From JACZWZ01 sp964194935 (lineage in GTDB: Bacteria > Actinomycetota > Acidimicrobiia > Spongiisociales > UBA11373), in contig CAXMOL010000106.1 of the NCBI GenBank assembly GCA_964194935.1, forward strand, positions 1-64,000: 64,000 nt of DNA. Reading direction: 5' to 3'. Position 1 is the stretch's first letter. The number at the start of each line of letters is the position of its first letter. Shown here in pieces: positions 1 through 8,590 of the stretch. Made by a program: the position numbers and the translations under genes. The notes beneath the pieces are model-generated. The model did not search any database and had not been told where the DNA came from. It saw only the letters and a program-made list of their open reading frames with translations.

Positions 1-494
1 TGCTGGTAAGGACCATGCGCGGAGTGGTACAGACGAGGGTCGAGGTGTACATCACCCGGTTCCTCGGGAGTTCAGTCGTATTGGCGGTCGCTGTCGGGGC
101 TGTTGTTACCGTCATGGTGCAATCGAGTTCCATCACCACGGCATTGTTGGTCCCCCTCGCGGGAGCGGGCTTGCTAACGGCCCGGCAGGCGTTCCCGGTG
201 ACGGTCGGGGCCAATATTGGAACTACCGTCACGGCCTTGTTGGCGGCGCTAGCTGTATCCGGACCGAACGCGAGCGCGGGGTTACAGATTGCCGTCGTTC
301 ACCTGCTGTTCAACGCATCCGCGACCTTGCTGATCCTTCCTGTGCCGGCCATCCGTGACATTCCGGTACATGCCGCCGAGCGGCTGGCTAGGTTGGCTGC
401 GAGATCGAGACCGTTCGCACTCGCTTATGTGGCCGGTTTGTTCTACGGTCTCCCGGCTCTGTTGGCATACTTGAGTAACTTGCTTGATCAATAG
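1..494 (+). CDS. Na/phosphate symporter family protein, C-terminal part (5' end outside window)
   Basis: The reading frame is open from the left edge to the TAG at 492-494, so only the last 163 residues or so are present. The family imports phosphate with sodium across the inner membrane. The fragment shows the two family signatures: VQSSSITTALL, the QSSS repeat thought to line the transport path, and GANIGTTVTA. Hydrophobic segments surround both. A phoU-like gene starts 14 bases downstream; in many bacteria the PhoU domain is fused to this transporter, so the pairing supports the call. An ATG at 15 is internal to the gene rather than its start. Confidence 0.88.
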   Translation, partial: LVRTMRGVVQTRVEVYITRFLGSSVVLAVAVGAVVTVMVQSSSITTALLVPLAGAGLLTARQAFPVTVGANIGTTVTALLAALAVSGPNASAGLQIAVVHLLFNASATLLILPVPAIRDIPVHAAERLARLAARSRPFALAYVAGLFYGLPALLAYLSNLLDQ

Positions 495-508
495 GCAGAG
501 AGGTTACC

Positions 509-1192
509 ATGCTGCGTGAATTACTGTCCATCCTCCGGTCCAACGATCCCCTCGGCTCCATGGGGGCGGATTTTGCCCGCATGTTGCAGATCACTTGCGA
601 GATGACCATGTCTGCGGGCGAGATGTACTTTGGGCAAACTTCGCCCACGTCCGACTTGCGCACGCTGATCTACAAGCAGGACGTCGAGGTCAACAAGCTT
701 GAAAGGTCCATCCGCAAACGCGTAGTGGCCCACCTGTCGCTCCACGCCAACCGGATGGACCTGCCCTATTGCCTGTTCCTCGTCGGTCTGGTAAAGGACG
801 TAGAACGGATCGGTGACTACGCCAAGAACATTTGGGACATCGCCAACGCTGGTATCGATCTCTCCGCTGCAGCAGATGTCGCCACACTCATCAAGTACCG
901 CGATCGCACCTCCGACATGATTGGGGAGACGGCCCGGGTCTTTCGGGAGCGGGATGTCGACGCAGCCCACCGGATGATCCAGGAATCAGATGGGGTTCAA
1001 GACGAGTACGACGCCGGCGTCAGGGAGTTGCTTGCCGGAGAGACTCCCGAAGCCCCAGACGCGGTGGCGCGGGCCTTGCTGTATCGATATCTGAAGCGAA
1101 TCAACGCCCACGCCATGAACGTGCTCACGTCGCTGGTGATGCCGCTGCACCGTCTGGACTTCTACGACGAGAAGAAGGCAGACCGAGTCTGA
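509..1192 (+). CDS. PhoU-domain protein
   Basis: This 227-residue soluble, all-helical protein belongs to the PhoU family. The recognisable stretch is residues 50-110, with KQDVEVNKLERSIRKRVV followed by LVKDVERIGDYAKNIWDI, the metal-binding E/D-rich helix of PhoU. An AGAGAGG ribosome site lies just before the ATG. PhoU proteins restrain phosphate uptake; this one directly follows a Na/Pi symporter gene and probably regulates that protein rather than a Pst ABC system, of which there is no sign here. It ends 12 bases before the convergent EamA gene. Confidence 0.85.
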   Translation: MLRELLSILRSNDPLGSMGADFARMLQITCEMTMSAGEMYFGQTSPTSDLRTLIYKQDVEVNKLERSIRKRVVAHLSLHANRMDLPYCLFLVGLVKDVERIGDYAKNIWDIANAGIDLSAAADVATLIKYRDRTSDMIGETARVFRERDVDAAHRMIQESDGVQDEYDAGVRELLAGETPEAPDAVARALLYRYLKRINAHAMNVLTSLVMPLHRLDFYDEKKADRV

Positions 1193-1204
1193 ATCGACCG
1201 GCTG

Positions 1205-2110
1205 CTACGAGGCTTCGCGTCGGCTGACCAGCCAGGCACCGGCGACCGCGATTCCAACCGCAGCCACCTGAATTGGCCTCACGGACTCGTTGCGAACCAG
1301 CACCCCCAGCGAAAGAGCGATTACCGGGATCGTGTAGCCGGCGATCGCACCTCGTGAAGGACCGACCCGTCCCACCAACGCCACATGCATCGCCCGGGCG
1401 AGCCCGGTACCAAACACCCCGAGGACCACGATCGCCAGCACCGGGAGCAACTCCCATGTGGATGACGACAGTCCGGTGAGTCCGAGCGGTGCCATGACGA
1501 CCGCGGCTGCCGCCTGGGCCCACATCATCACGGCCATAGCCCCGTACTTCTGCTGGAGCGGCGGGTACATGTTGTTGCCTAGCCCGTAGGAGAAGACGGC
1601 CAAGAGGACCATTGCTATCCCCAACGGTGCCGCGTTGGACCCGGAGAGATTGGGCAGCGCCATGAGCACCACCCCCGCAAATCCAATAACGAGGCCCCAT
1701 CGCTGCGGTCCGCGCGGCCAAACGCGGGTGAGCGCTACTGCGACCACCACCGTCGCGATGGGGGTTGCGCTCACCAGCATTCCTGCGACCGCAGAGGACA
1801 CGTTTTGCTCGGCGACGGCAAAGAGGATCGCGGGGAGTCCGGCGCTAGCGATTCCTATGACCAGGATTTGGGCACGGTCCTCGGTTTCGATGCGTCGACG
1901 GGCCCGTCGAAAGAGGACTAGGACACCTGCGCCGAGCATCAGACGAGTCCAGGCGATAACCCTGGGATCGAGAGATTCGAGCGCTTCGGCGATCAAGAGA
2001 AACGACGCTCCCCAGATAACCGATGTGGCCACGAGCACGAGCCAATCAACTCCGGCGTACGCCGCGGTTGAGGTTCCTTGTCCGGTGACGACGAGGCGGC
2101 GTCCTGCCAT
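1205..2110 (-). CDS. EamA/DMT-family transporter
   Basis: A 301-residue membrane protein with about ten hydrophobic helices in two EamA repeats, the usual drug/metabolite exporter layout. The first repeat begins with VATSVIWGASFLLIAEALE, typical of the family; the second ends in a conserved glycine/alanine-rich helix near VAAVGIAVAGAWLVSRR. The open frame extends further upstream, but the ATG at 2110 is preceded by AGAGAG and removes a 74-residue polar extension that is unlike the family. The substrate cannot be told from sequence. It is divergent from the AhpD-like gene, sharing a 69-base intergenic region. Confidence 0.85.
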   Translation of the reverse strand: MAGRRLVVTGQGTSTAAYAGVDWLVLVATSVIWGASFLLIAEALESLDPRVIAWTRLMLGAGVLVLFRRARRRIETEDRAQILVIGIASAGLPAILFAVAEQNVSSAVAGMLVSATPIATVVVAVALTRVWPRGPQRWGLVIGFAGVVLMALPNLSGSNAAPLGIAMVLLAVFSYGLGNNMYPPLQQKYGAMAVMMWAQAAAAVVMAPLGLTGLSSSTWELLPVLAIVVLGVFGTGLARAMHVALVGRVGPSRGAIAGYTIPVIALSLGVLVRNESVRPIQVAAVGIAVAGAWLVSRREAS

Positions 2111-2179
2111 CGCACTCTCTCGTTGGGGCGCAGGACGGTAGTCGGTGGACTGAGCTGATCCGACTGCTTCAATGACCCG

Positions 2180-3160
2180 ATGACGCAGTTCCTGCAAGGC
2201 GTGTCGGTGCCGGTACGTCCCGAGATTCCGACCGTGTTTGCTCGCGAGTGGTTGCGCCTTGCTGCGCCGGGATCCGCTTGGGATGGGCGCCAGCGTGTCG
2301 AGATTGCTGCGGCGGCTCGGGCGTCTCGTCACGGCGCATTGGAGTCGGGCCCTTTCCTGCCGGCTGTCGCCACTTCGGCCGCCGCGATGCTCGGGTCGAC
2401 GCCGGGACGCGCTACTCGAATCTGGGCCGAGTCGGTCATTTCGACCATCGGCTCGACGGCATACGTGGAACTAGTCGGCGTGGTGGCCCGTGCATCTGCG
2501 GTCGATTCGTTCCATCGGTCGTTGGGGGCGACGGAGCCGACACTTCCTGAGCCCCAAGCAGGTGAGCCGTCGGGAGAACAGGACCTCGCGGCCCGCCCCA
2601 GTGCAGCGTGGGTGCCGATGGTTGGTGGAGCATCGATCGTGCAGGCGCTTAGTGCGGTGCCCTCCGAATCCGAGGCGCAGGAGGACATGCATGGGCAGCT
2701 CTACCTGACCTATGGACAAATGCAGGACCTGCAGTTTGTGCGTGGTCTTGCCAGGCCGCAGATGGAGTTGGTGGCGGCGCGCACCTCGGCATTGAACGAG
2801 TGCTTCTACTGAGTCTTGGCGCACAGCCAGATGCTCCGTGCGAGCAGCGAAATCGCCAACATACCTTTCGACCCAAGGTCCATCACGGACCCGTCGATCG
2901 ATCCACTGCTCGCAGGCGGCCGGGCCCTTATACGGTTTACCGACGCAGCAGTCGGGTCGGATGACCCCGCCGACGCCAGATCATTGCTGGCGGAGTTGCT
3001 GGGCTCTGCGGCGGTGGTGGACGCCGCCGGGGTAGTAGCCAATTTCGAAATGATGAACCGCGTCGCCGAGGGGACCGGGATGCCGGTTGGTAAGGGGACT
3101 CTGGCTCGGACCGAGGAGTGGCGAATGCTCATCGGGCTCGATCGATACCGTCATGACTGA
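2180..3160 (+). CDS. AhpD/carboxymuconolactone decarboxylase-like protein with in-frame UGA, probable selenoprotein
   Basis: Two same-frame segments, 2180-2809 and 2813-3160, are separated only by TGA at 2810-2812. Together they give a 326-codon AhpD-like protein. The N-terminal half carries FAREWLRLAAPGS and WVPMVGG-like stretches that I recall from actinobacterial peroxidase-related AhpD proteins. The active site reads NECFY-[UGA]-VLAHSQMLR. In the family this is E-C-x-x-C-x-x-x-H, so the UGA replaces the second redox cysteine while Cys208 and His215 are kept. The downstream frame stays open for 115 codons with family-like content. I therefore read UGA as selenocysteine (residue 211, CxxU). 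The ATG has no clear ribosome site; GTG at 2207, with AAGG seven bases upstream, is an alternative start. A nonsense mutation or base-call error (TGC to TGA) is the main alternative. Confidence 0.72.
2825..2848 (+). promoter_or_regulatory. candidate bacterial SECIS hairpin
   Basis: Immediately downstream of the in-frame TGA, TGCTC (2832-2836) pairs with GAGCA (2842-2846) around the loop CGTGC. The loop starts 25 bases after the TGA and has G as its second base followed by U. A lower GC pair (2826-2827 with 2847-2848) forms across a four-base bulge. These features satisfy the usual bacterial SECIS rules: loop 16-37 bases after UGA, a G in the first two loop positions, and at least four upper-stem pairs. 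A competing fold, CGCAC (2820-2824) with GTGCG (2838-2842), is also possible. Confidence 0.5.
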
Positions 3161-3229
3161 CCAGCGCAACTGGGCCCGGCCGAGCTAGCCCAGAGCCTCA
3201 GATCTACTGTCACCCCGGTGCAGTCGAGG

Positions 3230-4930
3230 CTATGCCGGTCGGTACGGCAGGTAGTAGGGCTCCCATGAAGCCCGGCTTACAGCAGCTACAGGGTCGAGCA
3301 GCGGCTCGGCGACGCCTTCGGCTACCGCGGCGTCGATGACGGCGAGGGCGACCTTGAGCGAGACGCCCCGCACGTCAGTGATTGCCGGGAACAGGCCCCC
3401 CTGTTTGAGGCGATCGTCGCTGACCTCGTTGGCGAGGGTCTTTGACGCAGCAAGAAACATCCCAAGCGTTATGCGTTTGGCGCGAGACACGACGGCTCCG
3501 AGACCCACACCCGGGAAGACGAATACGTTGTTCGCCTGTCCGATCAGATGCCGGGTCCCGTCGTGGGTCACATCATCGAACGGACTGCCCGTGCCCACCA
3601 GCGCCCGACCCTCGGACCAGGCCAGGATGTCGGACGGCGTTGCCTCACTAAACGTTGTGGGGTTGGACAGAGGCATGACGATCGGTCGATCATGGGTCTT
3701 GGCCATGGTCCTGATCATCGGCTCGGTAAAGGTGCCCGGTTGACCGGTGACTCCGACGAGGACGGATGGAGTATGGCCGCGGATGGTGGCCTCGAGATCG
3801 AGGAGGTCGCCCTGGCCTTCCCAGCCTGCGACGACGCTCGGCTGAGCGGCGAATTGGGCCTTGCGATCGTCGAGACCTTGACGGCCTGCCACGATCAGCC
3901 CCTTGCTGTCGGTGAGGATTATCCGTCGATGGGCCTCGCCGCGTCCGATCCCCTCTTGTTCCATGGCAGAGCGGATTTGGCGGGCGATCCCGATCCCAGC
4001 GGATCCGGCCCCAGCGATCACCACCCTTTGGTCGGACACGCGTTCGCCGAGCAGTCTCATTGCGGCCAGGAGACCTCCGACGACCATCGCTGCCGTGCCC
4101 TGGATGTCGTCGTTGAATGACGGGAGAACATCGCGGTACATATCGAGATGACGGAACGAAGTCAGATTGGCAAAGTCTTCCCACTGCAGAATCGCTGCCG
4201 GGAAGACTCGCTGTACGGCCTCAACGAACTCGTCGACGAGTGACCAGTAGTCCGCGCCGCGCAAACGCGGTTGGCGAACTCCGAGATACAGCGGATCGTC
4301 GAGCAATTCCTCGTTGTTGGTTCCCACGTCCAGCGACACCGGCAGGCATAGTGAGGGATGGATACCTGCCCCCGCCGTGTACAGCGCAAGTTTTCCGATC
4401 GGGATGCCCATCCCTCCGGCACCCTGGTCTCCGATTCCCAGGATCCGCTCGTTATCGGTTGCAACTATGACCGCCGCCTCCCGCATGGATGCGTTGCGCA
4501 GGAGCATGTCGATGCGTCCCCGATCTCCCGGGGTCACGTATATCCCGCGACCTCGGCGGAAAATCTTGCTCCAATGCCGACACGCCTCGGCAACTGTGGG
4601 GGTGTAGATGAGGGGCACAGTCGCGGTGAGGTTGTCGAGAATCGTCCGATAGAAGAGCGTCTCGTTGCGATCCTGTAGTCCGGCCAAGTAGATGTGCTTC
4701 TGGAGATTGGCTTCTTTGTGGGCGATCTGATCCAGGGCACGCTCGACCTGTTCGGCGAGCGTCGACACGTGGGTCGGCAGCAAGCCGAGGACGCCGAGCG
4801 ATTCCCTTTCCTGAGCAGAAAATGCGGTTCCCTTGTTGAGCAGAGGCTCGTCCAGCAAATGGCGCCCCCGCTCGGCGACCGGTAGGTATCGCTCGCCCGT
4901 AACCGCGTCGATCGCTGGCTGGTAGCGCAT
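3230..4930 (-). CDS. maeA: NAD-dependent malic enzyme (oxaloacetate-decarboxylating)
   Basis: A full-length 566-residue malic enzyme that converts malate to pyruvate and CO2 with NAD(P) reduction. Landmarks in order: LQDRNETLFYR near residue 105; PLIYTPTVAEACRHW with the catalytic tyrosine; ERILGIGDQGAGGMGIPIGK, the metal and malate site; NDDIQGTAAMVVGGLLAAM; then the Rossmann motif GAGSAGIGIARQI. The length matches the large SfcA/MaeA type rather than the shorter MaeB type. The gene stands alone between opposite-strand and unrelated genes. NAD versus NADP preference is inferred from the family. Confidence 0.95.
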   Translation of the reverse strand: MRYQPAIDAVTGERYLPVAERGRHLLDEPLLNKGTAFSAQERESLGVLGLLPTHVSTLAEQVERALDQIAHKEANLQKHIYLAGLQDRNETLFYRTILDNLTATVPLIYTPTVAEACRHWSKIFRRGRGIYVTPGDRGRIDMLLRNASMREAAVIVATDNERILGIGDQGAGGMGIPIGKLALYTAGAGIHPSLCLPVSLDVGTNNEELLDDPLYLGVRQPRLRGADYWSLVDEFVEAVQRVFPAAILQWEDFANLTSFRHLDMYRDVLPSFNDDIQGTAAMVVGGLLAAMRLLGERVSDQRVVIAGAGSAGIGIARQIRSAMEQEGIGRGEAHRRIILTDSKGLIVAGRQGLDDRKAQFAAQPSVVAGWEGQGDLLDLEATIRGHTPSVLVGVTGQPGTFTEPMIRTMAKTHDRPIVMPLSNPTTFSEATPSDILAWSEGRALVGTGSPFDDVTHDGTRHLIGQANNVFVFPGVGLGAVVSRAKRITLGMFLAASKTLANEVSDDRLKQGGLFPAITDVRGVSLKVALAVIDAAVAEGVAEPLLDPVAAVSRASWEPYYLPYRPA

Positions 4931-4996
4931 ATCAGGAGACTACCGATGTGGTCTGCGGAGCCGTTGGATCGCCGACGTGAATGTCCGATCGCCTGA

Positions 4997-5938
4997 TTAC
5001 TGCTGACTGGCGAGGCGTCTGAGCGCTGCTGATAAATCTTGATGCAAGAGCCGAACCGATTTGGCCGGCCAGGTCTCGGATTCTGCTCGAAGAAACGACG
5101 TCCGGTCGGTGCGGTTGTCGAAGCGCTGTATCGGGATGTCGATCGATCCGATCGGGATCGTCCCGGGAAGACGGGCCTCGGTCTCGAGCCAGACCATGTC
5201 GTCGGTTCCGTAGTTCTGAAGCATCACCTCTTCGGGAACTCCGTGGTGCAGAATCGAGGCGTCACCTTCTTTTCCCGGCATCGCCCGATCCCGGTTGCGC
5301 CGCCGACTTTCCGCCGGTTCCACCCAGACGTAGAGGATCGAGCATCTCGAGCGAATCTCACCGGCCAGTGCACCGATTGAGGAGGCGTATCCGAGTGGGT
5401 GGGGGAGCGGTAGGTCTGCGCCCTGGGGCCCGCCTCTGGCGAACTCGATGACGACCGTGGAGCCCTGGTCGGCTCTTTTGATTGGTTGAAGGTTGGCCAC
5501 GTCGTCGGTGATCTGGAGTTCGACAGCTTTGCGGACTCGTCGATCGAGCGCTTCGAAAGGTGCAGCAGTACCGGCAAGGACTCGGGCCCGATCGAAGCGA
5601 TGCAGCAATTCCGATGGGGACTGCTTGTGCCCTCCGGCTCCCACCATCAATGAGAAGTCCTCGTTCAGGAGGTGGATGAGCGTCAGCCAGTCGTTGGGAT
5701 CTAGCCAGGGTGATTCGTCGGATTCGAAGAAGACCGGGTCTTCTCCCAGCGCCCTCAATTCCTCGGAGATTCGGCGCATGAGGTGGACATATGGGTAGTC
5801 GTCGAGTTGAGCCGTGGGGCCGAGCGCCATGTCCCGAAGAGCGGAGGACGGGTCGAGATGATCGAGATATCGGCGCACCTCCGACTTGCCCGACGCCGGC
5901 AGCGCCAGCAATAAAAGGACGTCGATTGGATCTGGCAC
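4997..5938 (-). CDS. uncharacterised P-loop NTPase
   Basis: I do not recognise a named family for this 313-residue soluble protein. It opens with a hydrophobic strand and a Walker A loop, LLLLALPASGKSEVRRYL (residues 8-25), like small kinases that phosphorylate metabolites. A second stretch, FESDESPWLDP around residues 70-80, is acidic. The middle has a strand, VVIEFARGGPQG, which could be a Walker B region, followed by ILYVWVEPAESRRRNRDRA with several arginines that could form a lid. The start is a GTG at 5938 without a clear ribosome site. It is divergent from the secreted protein gene at 5970, so the two may share a control region of only 31 bases. Confidence 0.7.
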   Translation of the reverse strand: MPDPIDVLLLLALPASGKSEVRRYLDHLDPSSALRDMALGPTAQLDDYPYVHLMRRISEELRALGEDPVFFESDESPWLDPNDWLTLIHLLNEDFSLMVGAGGHKQSPSELLHRFDRARVLAGTAAPFEALDRRVRKAVELQITDDVANLQPIKRADQGSTVVIEFARGGPQGADLPLPHPLGYASSIGALAGEIRSRCSILYVWVEPAESRRRNRDRAMPGKEGDASILHHGVPEEVMLQNYGTDDMVWLETEARLPGTIPIGSIDIPIQRFDNRTDRTSFLRAESETWPAKSVRLLHQDLSAALRRLASQQ

Positions 5939-5969
5939 GGTGCGATGATGCCATGCTCGTGATGGTCAC

Positions 5970-7160
5970 ATGCTGAAATCGCAACAGATGAGAAAACGGA
6001 TCGCTCTCCATCTGTCGGTTCTGATCATCGGCGGCGCCGTGATCAGAGTCGCTGTTGTTCCCGCTGAGGTTTGTCCTCCAGTGACGGCACTCGAGGTTTC
6101 TGCCTCTATCGAGGCCGCCACGACGTGGCTGGTCGGGGGAATGGCCGACGATGGCACGTACACCTATGGCTTCGATCGCAACGAAGATGTCATCAATCAG
6201 GGCTACAACTACGCCCGACATGGCGGTGTCACCATGGCGCTCTATCAGGCGTACGAGGTCATCGGTGATCCCGACCTCCTTGCCGCGGCCGATAGAGGGC
6301 TGGCTCACGCCCTCAACGACATAGTCGAGCACGGTGGCTGGATGGGATGGCAGCCCGGCGGGGATATCCCGCTCGGCGCCAACGGTTTGCTGTTGGCGGC
6401 GCTTTCGATTCGACGTAGGGCCACCGGCGACCCGATTCATGATGAGTTGATGCGCGGCATTGGCCGGTTCTTGGTGGGCCAGCAACAGGAGAACGGGAGC
6501 ATCTTTGCCTCCTGGGACATCCGTGCGGAAGAGCCGCGGGAGTCGTTCGGTCCGTTTGCCACCGGTGAGGCTGCGTGGGCACTTGCCCTACTCGATCGTC
6601 AGATGCCGGGCGAGGGGTGGGGAGACGCAGCCGGGCTGACCCTTGACTACATGGGTGAGGACCGCAACCGCCTTGAAGGCTACGCCACAAGCCTGCCTGA
6701 TCACTGGGCTGCATATACGGTCAGCGATATTCGCCCCGATCTGCTCACGACGGGCCGCGTTGAGTACGCCAGGCGCCTCGCCGGCTATTTCGGGATTCGG
6801 TTGCGGTTCGAGGCGCAGCGCCGTGGGGACGGGATCAACCTCTGGTTGCGTTGGTATCCGGGTCCACCAGCAGGGGTTGGCACAGCCGGTGAGGGGATTG
6901 GGGCACTGCATCGGCTCAGCGTCGAGGAACCGCGTCTGGCGGATCTGACCGCGGCGATTGAGGAGCGATTGGTGTGCACTGCCGGGTTCATGGTCCGGCG
7001 TCAGATCTCGGCAGACGAGGCCACTGGTGGGGCGACGACGTCACTGGAGTCGGGAGCCTGGTTCTATCGGGGCTATACCCAGATGGATGATCAGCAGCAC
7101 GTGTTGTCGGCGCTTCTGTCGGCGCTTCCCGTGCTGGAGGCGATGGAGGAGGTTGGATGA
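5970..7160 (+). CDS. secreted or membrane-anchored protein, probable alpha/alpha-toroid fold
   Basis: A 396-residue protein with an N-terminal hydrophobic segment (residues 11-31) that looks like a signal peptide or anchor. The rest has repeated helix-pair patterns rich in aromatic residues, such as YNYARHGGVTMALYQAYEV, GGWMGWQPGGD and NGLLLAALSIRR, resembling the alpha/alpha barrels of glycoside hydrolases and terpene-cyclase-like proteins. The catalytic residues and substrate are not evident, so no enzymatic function is assigned. ATG at 5988 is an alternative start. Its stop overlaps the ATG of the MarC-like gene (ATGA), so the two are co-transcribed and translationally coupled. Confidence 0.75.
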   Translation: MLKSQQMRKRIALHLSVLIIGGAVIRVAVVPAEVCPPVTALEVSASIEAATTWLVGGMADDGTYTYGFDRNEDVINQGYNYARHGGVTMALYQAYEVIGDPDLLAAADRGLAHALNDIVEHGGWMGWQPGGDIPLGANGLLLAALSIRRRATGDPIHDELMRGIGRFLVGQQQENGSIFASWDIRAEEPRESFGPFATGEAAWALALLDRQMPGEGWGDAAGLTLDYMGEDRNRLEGYATSLPDHWAAYTVSDIRPDLLTTGRVEYARRLAGYFGIRLRFEAQRRGDGINLWLRWYPGPPAGVGTAGEGIGALHRLSVEEPRLADLTAAIEERLVCTAGFMVRRQISADEATGGATTSLESGAWFYRGYTQMDDQQHVLSALLSALPVLEAMEEVG

Positions 7161-7711
7161 ATGGGCTGCTGATGCTCGTCGCCTACATGGCGGCGCTGAA
7201 CCCGATGCGGACTCGGCTGGGAGTGCCTGAGCACTCGGATGGAAAGGCCCGGATGGGCCCGCTGGCATCCGGAGCCGCGATTGGTCTGGGCGCCTTGCTC
7301 GCGTTGGCGGCTCTGGCGCGATCGTTGCTGGACGCTCTAGAGATTTCTCCGGAGACCTTCCGAATTGCTGCCGGTTTGGTACTTGTGATCGTTGCCGCCC
7401 GGATGCTCTTCGTTTCGGTGCCGCCCGCTGAGCCAGTTCCCGACGGCTTTGGAGCCGCGCTGTGGCCTGTGGCTTTTCCGAGGGTGATTTCCCCGGAGAC
7501 AATCACCCTCGTGCTCACTTCCGCTGCGTCGGACGGGGTGGGTGCGATGTTGCCCGGGCTGGTGTCGGCGTCTGTGGCCTTGGTCGCTTTGGGTCTGATC
7601 CGGACGGGTTCGCTGAGCGAACGGGTCCTGGCGAATCTGGGACGAGTGTTGGCGGTCGCACTGGTGCTTGTCGGCATCTGGTTGGCACTCCAAGGCGTGC
7701 GCGAGGTCTAG
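7157..7711 (+). CDS. MarC-like integral membrane protein
   Basis: A 184-residue protein with about six hydrophobic helices. Patterns such as AYMAALNPMRTR, ETFRIAAGLVLVIVAARMLF and AFPRVISPETITLVLT resemble the MarC/LysE group of small membrane proteins, but similarity is only moderate. Transport function and substrate are unknown. The ATG overlaps the stop of the preceding secreted-protein gene, and a strong GGAGGAGG ribosome site lies inside that gene, so the pair probably works as a unit. A ureohydrolase gene begins ten bases downstream and may belong to the same transcript. Confidence 0.68.
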   Translation: MNGLLMLVAYMAALNPMRTRLGVPEHSDGKARMGPLASGAAIGLGALLALAALARSLLDALEISPETFRIAAGLVLVIVAARMLFVSVPPAEPVPDGFGAALWPVAFPRVISPETITLVLTSAASDGVGAMLPGLVSASVALVALGLIRTGSLSERVLANLGRVLAVALVLVGIWLALQGVREV

Positions 7712-7720
7712 CGTGTCGAC

Positions 7721-8590
7721 ATGAAAGAGTTCTCGCTCATCGGCGTGCCTTTTGACGGCGCTGCAACGCTAGGCAGGCCTGGATCTCGATACGCACCGGA
7801 CGAGGTGCGGCGCCACCTCGACTGGATGAAGATGCGGGTCGAGGACGGTCAGATCTACTGGATAGATCGTGACGAGATCGTGCCCTTTGAACCGAGCGCC
7901 TTGCATGACGTCGGCGACGCTTCTGTGGTTCCGCATGACCTTATGGCGACGATCGAGGCGACCCGTTCCAAGGTGAGGGGAGAAGCGAAGAACGGTCGAG
8001 TACCGGTGGTGATCGGAGGCGACGACTCGGTCTTCTTCCCAGCCGCAGCCGGGGTCCATGACGCCGTCGGAGGGTCGGTGGCGATTGTGCACTTCGATGC
8101 CCATCTCGATTTGCTCGACCACAGCGAGTCCCAAGGCACTCACAGCCAATCGAGCGGGATGAGGCGATCACTCGAGTTGGACCGGGTAGATGCCCGACAC
8201 TGTGTCCAGGTCGGTACCAGGAACTTCAACTTTCCGTCATCCAAGCTGTTTATCGACGAGATCGGACTCACCGAACTCACCGCCACGAAGGTTCTATCGC
8301 AGCCCTCTGAGGCGACGGTGGAACAGATACTCGGGGTCATCGGCGACGCAGATCATCTGGTGGTATCGGTCGACATCGACGTGCTCGATCCGGCGTTCGC
8401 TCCGGGAGTCGGCTGGCAGGAGCCGGGCGGTCTGTCGTCGCGCCTGCTGCTCGATCTGATGCTGCCGCTGGCCAACCGTGCGGACGGGTTTGCACTAAAC
8501 GAGGTCAATCCGATGACGGATCAAGGGTCGCAAACGACGATCCTTGCAGCCAACCTCGTGTTCCAGTTCGTGGTGGCGGCCGGGCTCTAA
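7721..8590 (+). CDS. arginase/agmatinase-family ureohydrolase
   Basis: A 289-residue member of the ureohydrolase superfamily, which hydrolyses guanidino groups at a two-manganese site. Metal motifs are visible in order: GGDDS near residue 106, FDAHLD near 126, and SVDIDVLDPAFAPG near 212, the last diagnostic of the family. The first motif is normally GGDHS, with the histidine binding manganese; here it is aspartate. The substrate could be agmatine, arginine, guanidinobutyrate or formimidoylglutamate and cannot be decided. Its TAA stop overlaps the stop codon of the convergent VanW gene (CTAA at 8587-8590). Confidence 0.87.
   Translation: MKEFSLIGVPFDGAATLGRPGSRYAPDEVRRHLDWMKMRVEDGQIYWIDRDEIVPFEPSALHDVGDASVVPHDLMATIEATRSKVRGEAKNGRVPVVIGGDDSVFFPAAAGVHDAVGGSVAIVHFDAHLDLLDHSESQGTHSQSSGMRRSLELDRVDARHCVQVGTRNFNFPSSKLFIDEIGLTELTATKVLSQPSEATVEQILGVIGDADHLVVSVDIDVLDPAFAPGVGWQEPGGLSSRLLLDLMLPLANRADGFALNEVNPMTDQGSQTTILAANLVFQFVVAAGL

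Noticed and set aside
2180..3160. Reading the AhpD-like locus as two separate genes or a plain pseudogene
   Set aside because: The second half has no ribosome site and begins in the middle of the active site. The stop is UGA, exactly at a redox cysteine, and no other damage is seen. Not excluded, but less likely than recoding.
5358..6485. 375-codon open frame on the minus strand
   Set aside because: It overlaps the P-loop gene and the secreted protein gene in other frames and has low-complexity Arg/Pro composition.
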